From Rhodococcus sp. 14-2470-1b (GTDB lineage Bacteria; Actinomycetota; Actinomycetes; Mycobacteriales; Mycobacteriaceae): a stretch of 64,000 nucleotides of DNA. The notes below the pieces were generated by a model, which ran no database searches, was not told where the DNA came from, and saw nothing but the letters and a program-made list of their open reading frames with translations. Location: contig NZ_NPFY01000012.1 in NCBI RefSeq assembly GCF_002259415.1, positions 1-64,000 on the forward strand. Reading direction: 5' to 3'. A program made the translations under genes and the position numbers. Position 1 is the first letter of the stretch; each line of letters opens with the position of its first letter. Positions 44,014 through 51,719 of this stretch are shown here, piece after piece.

Positions 44014-45011
44014 AGGTAGTTCTCCGGCGAGCCCTCGTGATCGTCGCCGCCGCTGTCCTGATGGGACCGACGTCGGTCGCGTTCGCCCAACCCGAGGCGC
44101 CCGGCGCCGTGAGCTCCGTCGACCACATCGAGAAGATCAGCGATCGACGATGGGATGTGCACGTCTACTCGGCGTCGATGGACCGCGTCATCCCACTGCA
44201 GGTCCTCCGACCCGCGGACACCTCGGCACCGCGGCCGACGCTGTACATGCTCAACGGCGCAGGCGGGGGCGAGGACGGCGCGAACTGGCTGAAGCAGACC
44301 GACATGCCGGAGTTCTTCGCGGACAAGAACGTCAACGTCGTCATCCCCGTCGGTGGTTACCTCAGCTACTACACCGACTGGGAGCACGACGATCCCGGTC
44401 TCGGACGGAACAAATGGCAGACCTTCCTGACCGAGGAACTGCCGCCCGTCCTCGACGACGCACTCGGGGCCAACGGCGTCAACGCGATCGGTGGCTTGTC
44501 CATGTCCGCCGGCAGCGTCCTCGATCTCGCGATCCAGGCACCCGGCCTCTACCGCGGGGTGGCGTCGTACAGCGGGTGCGCGCAGACATCGGATCCAGTA
44601 GCACGCAACTTCATTCGCACTCTCATCGCCGTACGCGGCAAAGGCGACACCGACAACATGTGGGGTCCCGACGGTGATCCTCGCTGGGTCGAGCACGACC
44701 CGTACGTCAACGCCGAGGGGTTGCGTGGTCTGGAGCTGTTCGTCTCCAACGCCACCGGGCTGCCCGGGCCGCACGAGATGCCGAACGCCGTGCGCCCGGT
44801 CGGTTCACCCCCGCTGCAGGAGCAGATTCTGCTGGGTGGGGTGATCGAAGCCGTCGCGAACGGATGCGCCGAACGGCTGCAGCAGCGGCTCGGTGAACTG
44901 GGTATTCCAGCGCAGTTCGACCTGGGGCATCCAGGAACACACTCATGGCTGTACTGGCAGGACGCGCTCCGCGCATCCTGGCCGACCCTGGAACGGGCGC
45001 TGGCCGGCTGA
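44010..45011 (+). CDS. Secreted antigen-85-like esterase/mycolyltransferase family protein
   Basis: 333 residues. A signal peptide covers residues 1-26 (MKVVLRRALVIVAAAVLMGP, cut near AFA-QP). The PF00756 esterase fold follows, with an LNGAGGGEDGANW oxyanion loop, GGLSMSAGS nucleophile elbow (Ser164) and a C-terminal LGHPGTHSWLYWQ histidine. Antigen 85 proteins transfer mycolates to trehalose or arabinogalactan outside the membrane; others of this fold are plain esterases. The ATG overlaps the NRPS stop (ATGA), so it is made together with the synthetase. A role in modifying, attaching or hydrolysing the exported peptide is plausible but inferred. Calling it a true mycolyltransferase is not justified by sequence alone. 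Confidence 0.85.
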   Translation: MKVVLRRALVIVAAAVLMGPTSVAFAQPEAPGAVSSVDHIEKISDRRWDVHVYSASMDRVIPLQVLRPADTSAPRPTLYMLNGAGGGEDGANWLKQTDMPEFFADKNVNVVIPVGGYLSYYTDWEHDDPGLGRNKWQTFLTEELPPVLDDALGANGVNAIGGLSMSAGSVLDLAIQAPGLYRGVASYSGCAQTSDPVARNFIRTLIAVRGKGDTDNMWGPDGDPRWVEHDPYVNAEGLRGLELFVSNATGLPGPHEMPNAVRPVGSPPLQEQILLGGVIEAVANGCAERLQQRLGELGIPAQFDLGHPGTHSWLYWQDALRASWPTLERALAG

Positions 45012-45058
45012 GCCGTTCCACGTTCGCGCAAAATCCGTACTCGACGAAAGCTGTGAGC

Positions 45059-45763
45059 ATGACACGTGCGTTGAAAACCCTCGTCATCACCGGCGCACTG
45101 ATCTGCGGCATGCCCGCGGTGGCGTCGGCCAACCCGCAGACACTGGGAGCGCAGGGGCCGGATGTGTCCTCGTGGCAACACATCGACGGCACCAAGATCG
45201 ACTGGCACCGAGTACGAGGGTCCGGCCACGACTTCGCGATGGTGAAGGCAACCGAAGGTCTCGACTACATCAACCCGTACTTCGTGCAGGACTGCCTCGT
45301 CATGCGAGCAGCCGGAGTAGCCCGCGGCGCGTATCACTACGCGGACGTACGGCTTTCACCGGAAGCGCAGGCCGCCTACTACTCGACGGTGGTGCTCGGG
45401 ATCAACGGACCGGGCGATCTGCCACCGGTGCTGGACCTCGAACACTCCCACGGGCTGCCGCCCGAGCACCTCATCGACTGGACCCACAGGTACCTGAACA
45501 CGGTGCATGCGCTCACCGGACGTCAGCCGATCATCTACACCTACCCGAACTTCTGGCGCACCGCGATGGCGGACACCCACGAGTTCAACCACTATCCACT
45601 GTGGATCGCGGACTACAACGACACCCTCGGACCACTCCCCGGCGGGTGGACGAACTGGTTGTTCTGGCAATACACCGACAACGGCCGAATCCCCGGCATC
45701 GATGCACCCACGGACATCAACCACTTCTCCGGTGACGACATCCGTCCGTTGGCGCGCTGGTAA
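45059..45763 (+). CDS. Secreted GH25 lysozyme-like muramidase
   Basis: 234 residues. A signal peptide (MTRALKTLVITGALICGMPA, cut after ASA) leads into a GH25 domain: GPDVSSWQHIDGTKIDW (catalytic-strand Asp), DFAMVKATEGLDY, ARGAYHYAD, PVLDLEHSHG (acidic pair Asp/Glu), YTYPNFW and LFWQYTDNGRIPGI. The domain is complete but has no extra cell-wall-binding repeats. Such enzymes cleave the MurNAc-GlcNAc bond. It follows the esterase gene by 47 bases on the same strand and may be in the NRPS operon. GTG at 45053 is an alternative start. Confidence 0.9.
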   Translation: MTRALKTLVITGALICGMPAVASANPQTLGAQGPDVSSWQHIDGTKIDWHRVRGSGHDFAMVKATEGLDYINPYFVQDCLVMRAAGVARGAYHYADVRLSPEAQAAYYSTVVLGINGPGDLPPVLDLEHSHGLPPEHLIDWTHRYLNTVHALTGRQPIIYTYPNFWRTAMADTHEFNHYPLWIADYNDTLGPLPGGWTNWLFWQYTDNGRIPGIDAPTDINHFSGDDIRPLARW

Positions 45764-45776
45764 CCGCCGATGTGAG

Positions 45777-47114
45777 TCAGCCGAGCCAGTCGAGAACTGC
45801 TGCAGCAGTCCAGGATTGCTGCATGCTGCCGAGCGGCTCACCCGTGAACGGCTCGTAGTACTCGGCGAACGTGCCGTCGCTGGCCTGCCGCAAGCCTTCC
45901 TCACGCAGGTCCAGCGAACGCTCCGCCCAGCCGCGCCGCGAGAACGCCCACGAGAACAACCACGTCATGACCGGCCACACCGGGCCGCGCCAGTATTCGC
46001 GTGGGCGGAAGTCCCGTGACACCGGTGACGTCGACGGCGGTACCGCGTAGCGAAGGTCGGGGTGCCCACAGAACCGTGTTCCCTCGAACAGCCGCAGCAG
46101 CGTCCGTTCCTGCTCACGCGGCAATCCACCGCACAACAGCGGCGCGAACATCGCGATGGTGTCGGTGGTGATCCAGCGCCGAGCCCGCAGATCGTAATCG
46201 CGTGCGGCACCCGACCGACTGTCCGTCGTGGCGATGACACCTTTGCGGAACTTCTCGGCCCACCCACGCAACTCGCGGACATCGGAATTCGGTTTCGAAT
46301 GCTCCTCGCCGATCGTCGCCAACACATCGCACGCCATGGCGAAGATCGCGCTGACGAACACGTCCTCGACAGCGAAGCTCATCTTCTCCTTGAGCGCAGC
46401 GTCGTCGTACCCCGCCTGCTTCATCTCCTCGACGAGCCAGATGTAGCGGTCGTACTCGATATTGCTCGGCCGCTGCGACGCGTCCGTCACGACCGTGTCG
46501 TCCTTGCGCACGAACGGCGGCATCTCCCCGGGCACGACACCCAGATACGACGCGTCCCACCGCGGCGAGTTGTCCATCCCGGATTCCCAGCCGTGAAACA
46601 GGGTGACGCGGCCGTTGTCCGCAATGTCGCGCGCCTCGGCCAGCCAGCGATGCCACCGCACCAGGTTGTCCCACCGCCGGTCGAGGAACTCCTCCGCAAC
46701 CGCTCTGGTGGTGCGGCCGTGACGACGGGAATGATCGAGGATTCTCTGCACCGCGATCGCATGGACGGGTGGCTGAGTGATGCCCGACGTCTGCGGCCCC
46801 AACGGAGCGTGCACCGCCAGTTCCGACGTTTCCCACCTCGCCGGACCCGGGAAGTAGCCGTCGACGCCGTTGGCGAAGACGATGTGCGGGATCATCCCGT
46901 TCTTCCACTGCGCCGACAACAACGTGTCCAGCTCGACGACCGCCCGCTCCACGCTCAGAGGCGCCAACCCGACCGACACGAACGCCGCGTCCCAGCTCCA
47001 CATGTGTGGATAGAGCTTCGGTGCGGCGCTCGTCATGGTGCCCAGATCGTTGCCGCGCAGAAGGTAGGCAGCCCGCGCGGCCAGTTGTGTCGAAGTGAAT
47101 CCACGGTCGCCCAT
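45777..47114 (-). CDS. Glucosylglycerate hydrolase-like GH63 glycosidase
   Basis: 445 residues, about the size of mycobacterial glucosylglycerate hydrolase. Conserved blocks: GNDLGTMTSAAPKLYPHMWS followed by WDAAFVSVGL, NGMIPHIVF, FHGWESGMDNSPRWD (catalytic acid region), REYWRGPVWPVMTW and FTGEPLGSMQQSWTAA. The (alpha/alpha)6 barrel enzyme hydrolyses glucosylglycerate, a compatible solute mobilised after nitrogen starvation. No signal peptide, so cytoplasmic. Convergent with the GH25 gene (13 bases between stops). Confidence 0.85.
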   Translation of the reverse strand: MGDRGFTSTQLAARAAYLLRGNDLGTMTSAAPKLYPHMWSWDAAFVSVGLAPLSVERAVVELDTLLSAQWKNGMIPHIVFANGVDGYFPGPARWETSELAVHAPLGPQTSGITQPPVHAIAVQRILDHSRRHGRTTRAVAEEFLDRRWDNLVRWHRWLAEARDIADNGRVTLFHGWESGMDNSPRWDASYLGVVPGEMPPFVRKDDTVVTDASQRPSNIEYDRYIWLVEEMKQAGYDDAALKEKMSFAVEDVFVSAIFAMACDVLATIGEEHSKPNSDVRELRGWAEKFRKGVIATTDSRSGAARDYDLRARRWITTDTIAMFAPLLCGGLPREQERTLLRLFEGTRFCGHPDLRYAVPPSTSPVSRDFRPREYWRGPVWPVMTWLFSWAFSRRGWAERSLDLREEGLRQASDGTFAEYYEPFTGEPLGSMQQSWTAAAVLDWLG

Positions 47115-47232
47115 CCCTCTAGTTTGCGACCCCTCCGTACTTTCCGCCCATCGAGACTCGAGTTCTTTTCAGGACCGTAACTGTCCGCAATCGTCTCTAG
47201 TGTCGTTCTCACCAGCAACGAAAGGGAACACC

Positions 47233-47757
47233 ATGACTCTCACCGGTGAAAAAGCCGACATCGCCCGAATGCTCGCCGATCAGCGCAAGAACTTCCTCTA
47301 CACCGTCACCGGCATCACCGACGACCAGGCCCGCACCCGAACCACCGTCAGCGAACTGACCCTCGGCGGCCTGCTCCACCACGTCGTCAGCAACGAGCGC
47401 GGCTGGATGAAAACCATCGCGGACATGGACGAGAACGCAGAATTCGACATGTCCCGCATGGGCACCGAATACGTCATGGGCCCCGACGACACCGTAGCCG
47501 GACTGATCGACGACCTCGCACGCGTCGCCGCCGACACCGAAACAGCACTCGCCACCATGGACCTCGACGCCCAAATCCCACTCCCGACGGCACCCTGGGC
47601 TCCCGAACGCGCATGGCAATCGGCACGGTTCACCCTGCTCCACATCCTGCGCGAAATCGCCCAGCACGCCGGCCACGCCGACATCATCCGCGAATCCCTC
47701 GACGGCGGCAGCACCACCATGGCCATGGCCGCCGAAGCAGGCATGACATTCGACTGA
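47233..47757 (+). CDS. DinB family protein (DUF664 type)
   Basis: 174 residues, a four-helix bundle. Metal-binding histidines are at the expected positions: LHHVVSNERGW (first) and REIAQHAGHADIIRE (second and third). The family includes mycothiol/bacillithiol-dependent S-transferases and hydrolases; ino1 in this window feeds mycothiol synthesis, but no direct link is shown. ATG with AAAGGGA upstream. A run of six T (47762-47767) follows the stop and may help termination. Confidence 0.8.
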   Translation: MTLTGEKADIARMLADQRKNFLYTVTGITDDQARTRTTVSELTLGGLLHHVVSNERGWMKTIADMDENAEFDMSRMGTEYVMGPDDTVAGLIDDLARVAADTETALATMDLDAQIPLPTAPWAPERAWQSARFTLLHILREIAQHAGHADIIRESLDGGSTTMAMAAEAGMTFD

Positions 47758-47769
47758 GGCCTTTTTTCG

Positions 47770-47790
47770 GACCGAATGAACCGTTCGGTC
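47770..47790. promoter_or_regulatory. TetR-type operator 1 upstream of SDR gene
   Basis: GACCGAATG-AAC-CGTTCGGTC, nine-bp arms with one mismatch. Together with the second site it forms two 21-bp dyads with centres 30 bases apart (about three helical turns). The right arm also pairs with the left arm of site 2 as a 12-bp hairpin (47782-47808). Confidence 0.7.
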
Positions 47791-47799
47791 ACTCCAAGT

Positions 47800-47820
47800 G
47801 ACCGAACGTCACGTTCGGTC
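47800..47820. promoter_or_regulatory. TetR-type operator 2 upstream of SDR gene
   Basis: GACCGAACG-TCA-CGTTCGGTC, a perfect nine-bp dyad, 30 bases before the SDR start. The ACCGAACG/CGTTCGGT core is a common TetR-family operator type. No TetR gene is adjacent. Confidence 0.75.
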
Positions 47821-47850
47821 CGACACAGGGCACGGATCTAAGGTGGAGGT

Positions 47851-48528
47851 ATGACTTCCACTGCACTGGTGACGGGTGCGAGCCGGGGACTCGGGGCGGA
47901 GATTGCCCGGGTGTTGGCGTCGGATCACGAGGTTCGACTGGGCGGACGGTCGGCGGACTCGCTGGCGTCGATTGCGTCGGAACTGCCGGGTTCGACGCCG
48001 TGGCCGGTGGATCTTCTCGATCACGACGCTGTGGCCAGGGCGGCGGAGGGCATCGAGTCTCTCGACGTGCTGGTGCACAATGCAGGCGTTGCGGCGCTGG
48101 GGACGGTTGCCGAGTCCTCGATTGCGGATTGGCGCGCCCAGTACGAGTCGAATGTTCTCGCGGTCGTGTCCCTGACGAAGGCTCTTCTGCCGGCGTTGCG
48201 ACGGGCGGGCGGCCACGTGGTGCTGATCAATTCCGGGGCGGGTCTGCGCGTCAATCCGGGGTGGGGCGCGTACGCCGCGTCGAAGTTCGCGTTGAGGGCA
48301 TTCGGCGACGCGTTGCGCGCGGAGGAGCCGGCGCTTCGGGTCACATCGATTCACCCCGGACGCATCGACACGGACATGCAGAAGGCGATCGTCGAACACG
48401 AAGGGGATCACTACGAGCCGTCGCAGTTCCTGCGGGCATCCACCGTCGCACAGGCAGTCCGCAATGCGGTCGACACACCGGCCGACGCTCATCCGACCGA
48501 CATCGTCCTCAAGCCGATTCCCCGCTGA
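47851..48528 (+). CDS. Short-chain dehydrogenase/reductase
   Basis: 225 residues. Cofactor motif TGASRGLGAEIARVL, then VHNAGVAALG, catalytic Ser in INSGAGL and YAASK (Tyr-x-x-x-Lys). GGRS after strand beta-2 suggests NADP preference. It is one of the short SDRs that lack a long substrate loop. ATG with GGTGGAGGT upstream. Two dyads directly upstream suggest tight repression. Confidence 0.88.
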   Translation: MTSTALVTGASRGLGAEIARVLASDHEVRLGGRSADSLASIASELPGSTPWPVDLLDHDAVARAAEGIESLDVLVHNAGVAALGTVAESSIADWRAQYESNVLAVVSLTKALLPALRRAGGHVVLINSGAGLRVNPGWGAYAASKFALRAFGDALRAEEPALRVTSIHPGRIDTDMQKAIVEHEGDHYEPSQFLRASTVAQAVRNAVDTPADAHPTDIVLKPIPR

Positions 48529-48570
48529 GTGATCGGACCACCGATGAACGGCGATCATACTCGGGCGGTG

Positions 48571-49062
48571 ATGATTCGACGCGAACGTCCAGCCGACCGC
48601 CCGGCCATCCTCGGCGTCGTGCGGGCAGCATTCCGCCAGGACGACACCGAACCTGTCGAAGTCGGGTTGACCGAGAAGCTGTTCGCCGACGGGTACGTCC
48701 CCGAGTTGTCGCTGCTGGCGGTCGTGGACGGGACGATCGTGGGGTACGTCATCGGTAGCCGCGGCGTCGACTTCGGGGTCGGGATCGGGCCGCTCGCCGT
48801 GCTCCCGGAGTTCCAGGGCACCGGCGTCGGGACAGCGTTGATGTACGCGCTGATCGGCGCGTCGGAGGCAGTCGACATCCCGGTGCTGGCTCTGCTGGGC
48901 GACCCCGGGTACTACAGCCGGTTCGGGTTTCGCGCGGGCTCCGATGTCGGCGTCGAATCACCCGACCCCGCGTGGGGCCACTTCTTTCAGGCTCTCCAGC
49001 TCAGCGCAGGCCCGGTGAACGGGAGCTTTCGGTATGCGAAACCCTTCGACGAGCTGGAGTGA
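48571..49062 (+). CDS. GNAT family N-acetyltransferase
   Basis: 163 residues. Motif A for acetyl-CoA binding is VLPEFQGTGVGTALM, and the later LLGDPGYYSRFGFRAGSDVG is typical of the YhbS-like subgroup. Start MIRRERPADRPAILGVVRAA; an ATG at 48544 would add nine residues. Substrate unknown. It follows the SDR gene closely on the same strand. Confidence 0.85.
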   Translation: MIRRERPADRPAILGVVRAAFRQDDTEPVEVGLTEKLFADGYVPELSLLAVVDGTIVGYVIGSRGVDFGVGIGPLAVLPEFQGTGVGTALMYALIGASEAVDIPVLALLGDPGYYSRFGFRAGSDVGVESPDPAWGHFFQALQLSAGPVNGSFRYAKPFDELE

Positions 49063-49080
49063 CGGACCTAAACTGAGCGC

Positions 49081-49503
49081 ATGCCACTGTCGAAATCGGA
49101 ACGAGAAGAGTTTCTGTCCGAACCGCACATCGCGGCCCTGTCGGTCTTCGCCGGCAACGATCGAGGTCCTCTGACCGTACCCATCTGGTACCAGTACACC
49201 CCCGGCGGCGAAGCCTGGGTGCTCACCGGGAAGACTTCCAAGAAGGCCGAGTTAATCCGTGCCGCAGGACGATTCAGCTTGATGGTCGAGCGTACGGAGC
49301 CGTCCATCCGCTACGTCTCGATCGACGGGCCTCTGCTCCGCGAAGAGCCGGGCAGCGAGGAGAAGTCGCGAGAGATGGCGAGCCGCTACCTCGCTCCCGA
49401 CAAGGTGGAGGGATACCTCGAGTTCGAGAAGACCCTGGGTGAGCACGTCGCGTTCTACCTCGAACCTCGGCACTGGTTGTCCGCAGACATGGGCGCTGTC
49501 TGA
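49081..49503 (+). CDS. PPOX-class FMN/F420-binding split-barrel protein
   Basis: 140 residues, a pyridoxamine-5'-phosphate-oxidase-like split barrel: EPHIAALSVFAGNDRGPLTV, PIWYQYTPGGEAWVLTGKTS, then FSLMVERTEPSIRYVSIDGP. Such actinobacterial proteins bind FMN or F420 and often act as small-molecule reductases. Substrate not known. It starts 18 bases after the GNAT stop. Confidence 0.8.
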   Translation: MPLSKSEREEFLSEPHIAALSVFAGNDRGPLTVPIWYQYTPGGEAWVLTGKTSKKAELIRAAGRFSLMVERTEPSIRYVSIDGPLLREEPGSEEKSREMASRYLAPDKVEGYLEFEKTLGEHVAFYLEPRHWLSADMGAV

Positions 49504-49538
49504 GCGTCGCCCGGTGACCCGGTGCTAAATTTCGTACC

Positions 49539-50777
49539 GTGAAGTCACCTGTTCCCGATTACCTGCGGGAAGTACTGGACAGCCTGTCGAGCACTACGGA
49601 CGGCGAGGTCGCGGACTACATTCCCGATCTCGCGCACGCGAACCCCGACGTGTTCGGAATCGCGGTGACGACGGTCGACGGCCGGACTCATTCCGTCGGC
49701 GACGACGAGACCGAGTTCTCGATCCAGTCGATTTCCAAGCCGTTCGCGTACGCGGCCGCGCTGACCGACCGGGGCTTCGACGCAGTGCTCGACACGGTCG
49801 GCGTGGAGCCGTCGGGCGAGGCGTTCAACGAGCTGTCCCTCGAAGGTGACACTCGCCGGCCGAAGAACCCGATGATCAATGCAGGCGCCATCGCCACACA
49901 TTCTCTGCTGGGTTCGTCGGTCGACGAAAGAACCTCTCGCGCACTGAGTTTCTTCTCGACCCTCGCCGGACGACAGTTGTCCGTCGACGAGTCCGTCTGC
50001 CGGTCCGAGCTGGACACTGCGGACAGAAACCTCGCCATCGCGCACATGCTGCGCAACTACGGAATTCTGCCCGACGAGGCCCATGCCGTCGTCGAGGGCT
50101 ACACGACGCAGTGCTCCATCAACGTCACGGTCCGAGACCTCTCGCTGATGGGCGCCACGCTGGCGTCCGGCGGAGTTCACCCGACGACCGGTGAACAGGT
50201 CGTCAGCAGGGCGGTCGCCCGGCAGACCCTGTCGGTCATGGCAGGAGCGGGCATGTACGACGCCGCCGGCCACTGGTTGACGTCGGTGGGCATTCCCGCG
50301 AAAAGTGGTGTGGCAGGCGGCCTTCTGGGTTCACTTCCGGGCCAGGTGGGCATCGGCGTCCTGTCGCCGAGACTCGACTCGCACGGCAACAGCGTCCGCG
50401 GCGTGAAGGTCTTCGAGCGGCTGTCCGACGACATGGGCATGCATCTGATGGACGTCGAACCCTACGGTTCGTCGGTCCTGCGGAGCATCCGCGACGAGGA
50501 TGGCGAATCGACAATCGAGCTGCAGGGCGTCGTACAGTTCGGTGGCGCGGAGATGCTGCTCGACGCCTTGTCCCGCGACACATCCTCGGGCACAGTCGTT
50601 TTCGATGTATCCCGGGTGAACCGGTTCTCCGACGTCGGCCGACGAATGACTCTCGAGGGTATGCGACGCATAGCGCTCGACGGCCGAGACGTCGCGCTCA
50701 TCGATCCCGACGGTGTTCTGCCGGACCCGAACCTGGGCGACGGCACTTACCCCCGGATCCGGACTCAGGACGCCTGA
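49539..50777 (+). CDS. glsA: Glutaminase with C-terminal STAS domain
   Basis: 412 residues. Glutaminase A domain at about 1-300: SIQSISKPFAYA (Ser-x-x-Lys nucleophile), NPMINAGAIA and AKSGVAGGLLG. A STAS domain follows at about 315-400 (IELQGVVQFGGAEMLLDALS, VVFDVSRVNRFSDVGRR). The enzyme hydrolyses glutamine to glutamate and ammonia; the STAS part may sense a nucleotide or partner. GTG start. The gene end overlaps the convergent LysR gene by 13 bases. Confidence 0.92.
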   Translation: MKSPVPDYLREVLDSLSSTTDGEVADYIPDLAHANPDVFGIAVTTVDGRTHSVGDDETEFSIQSISKPFAYAAALTDRGFDAVLDTVGVEPSGEAFNELSLEGDTRRPKNPMINAGAIATHSLLGSSVDERTSRALSFFSTLAGRQLSVDESVCRSELDTADRNLAIAHMLRNYGILPDEAHAVVEGYTTQCSINVTVRDLSLMGATLASGGVHPTTGEQVVSRAVARQTLSVMAGAGMYDAAGHWLTSVGIPAKSGVAGGLLGSLPGQVGIGVLSPRLDSHGNSVRGVKVFERLSDDMGMHLMDVEPYGSSVLRSIRDEDGESTIELQGVVQFGGAEMLLDALSRDTSSGTVVFDVSRVNRFSDVGRRMTLEGMRRIALDGRDVALIDPDGVLPDPNLGDGTYPRIRTQDA

Positions 50778-51643
50778 TTCAGCAGGAGCTCGGTGAACGC
50801 TGTTGTCACCGAAGTGATGTGCTCGGGGTGGGTGATCACCGAGACGGTGCGCGTCGGTGCGTCGACCACGTCGATCCGATGAAGCCGAGGAAACAACTCG
50901 GCCAGTGACGACGGCAGCAGTGTGACACCCAGCTGCGCCTCCGCCAGCCCGGTGACGAGTTCCGCCGAGTCTGCTTCGATGACCGGGCCCCGCTCGACGG
51001 AGGACTGCGTGAACGCGTGATCGGTCTGCATGCGGGCTTCGCTCCCCGCGGGCCGGTCGATCATCGGCACTCCGCCCAGTTCGGCCAGGCGCACCGTCGA
51101 CCTGCCTGCCCACTCGTGACGGGGAGAGACGAACAACGACAGCTTCTCCGTCCACAGCGCAGTCGACGTCAGACCGACGTGCGTCCGCCCCGGCGCGAGA
51201 CCGATGATGCCCACGTCGAGGGAACCGTCGGCGACCCCTGCGACGGTATCCGCGCTGCCCCTCGGCAACAACGACACCGTCGTGTTGGGGTGCGAGGTCC
51301 CCAACGCGGCGACGGCCGCGACCACATCCACCCGGGTCAGGGGAACGATCATCCCGACGCGGAGGCGTCGAACCTCGGTGTTCGACGGTGACACGTCCGA
51401 GACGAGGCGCGCCACCGCACCCAGCACGCCGTAAGCGCGTTCGAGAAAGATCTGGCCCGCCTTGGTGACGGTGACGCTACGGCTGGTGCGGGTGAACAGC
51501 TCGACGCCGAGCTCTCGCTCGAGGTCGCGGATCTGACTGCTCAAAGCGGATTGCGCGACGTGCAGGCGCGCGGCAGCTCGGCTGAAATGCTGTTCCTCGG
51601 CTACCGCGACGGCATATTGGATGTGACGGAGTTCCACCCCCAC
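50765..51643 (-). CDS. LysR family transcriptional regulator
   Basis: 292 residues. N-terminal winged HTH: MGVELRHIQYAVAVAEEQHF, SRAAARLHVAQSALSSQIRD. The co-inducer domain has VGMIVPLTRVDVVAAVAALG and DVGIIGLAPGR. GTG start at 51643 (another GTG two codons later). It is divergent from the MFS transporter gene and probably regulates it through the dyad between them. Confidence 0.9.
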   Translation of the reverse strand: MGVELRHIQYAVAVAEEQHFSRAAARLHVAQSALSSQIRDLERELGVELFTRTSRSVTVTKAGQIFLERAYGVLGAVARLVSDVSPSNTEVRRLRVGMIVPLTRVDVVAAVAALGTSHPNTTVSLLPRGSADTVAGVADGSLDVGIIGLAPGRTHVGLTSTALWTEKLSLFVSPRHEWAGRSTVRLAELGGVPMIDRPAGSEARMQTDHAFTQSSVERGPVIEADSAELVTGLAEAQLGVTLLPSSLAELFPRLHRIDVVDAPTRTVSVITHPEHITSVTTAFTELLLNQAS

Positions 51644-51672
51644 AATCTATCGTTTGGCGCGATCAATGGTGC

Positions 51673-51703
51673 TGATCGATCTATTGGACAGCATGATCGA
51701 TCA
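51673..51703. promoter_or_regulatory. LysR-type operator between regulator and MFS gene
   Basis: Perfect nine-bp arms TGATCGATC (51673-51681) and GATCGATCA (51695-51703) separated by 13 bases. It lies in the 76-bp divergent region and its right end touches the AGGAG of the MFS gene. Size and place fit a LysR regulatory site. Confidence 0.6.
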
Positions 51704-51719
51704 GGAGAAGGCTGTACCC

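Noticed and set aside
29025-45777. MbtH-like protein or phosphopantetheinyl transferase next to the NRPS
   Set aside because: No frame with the MbtH tryptophan pattern or PPTase motifs was found near the synthetase; these functions must come from elsewhere.
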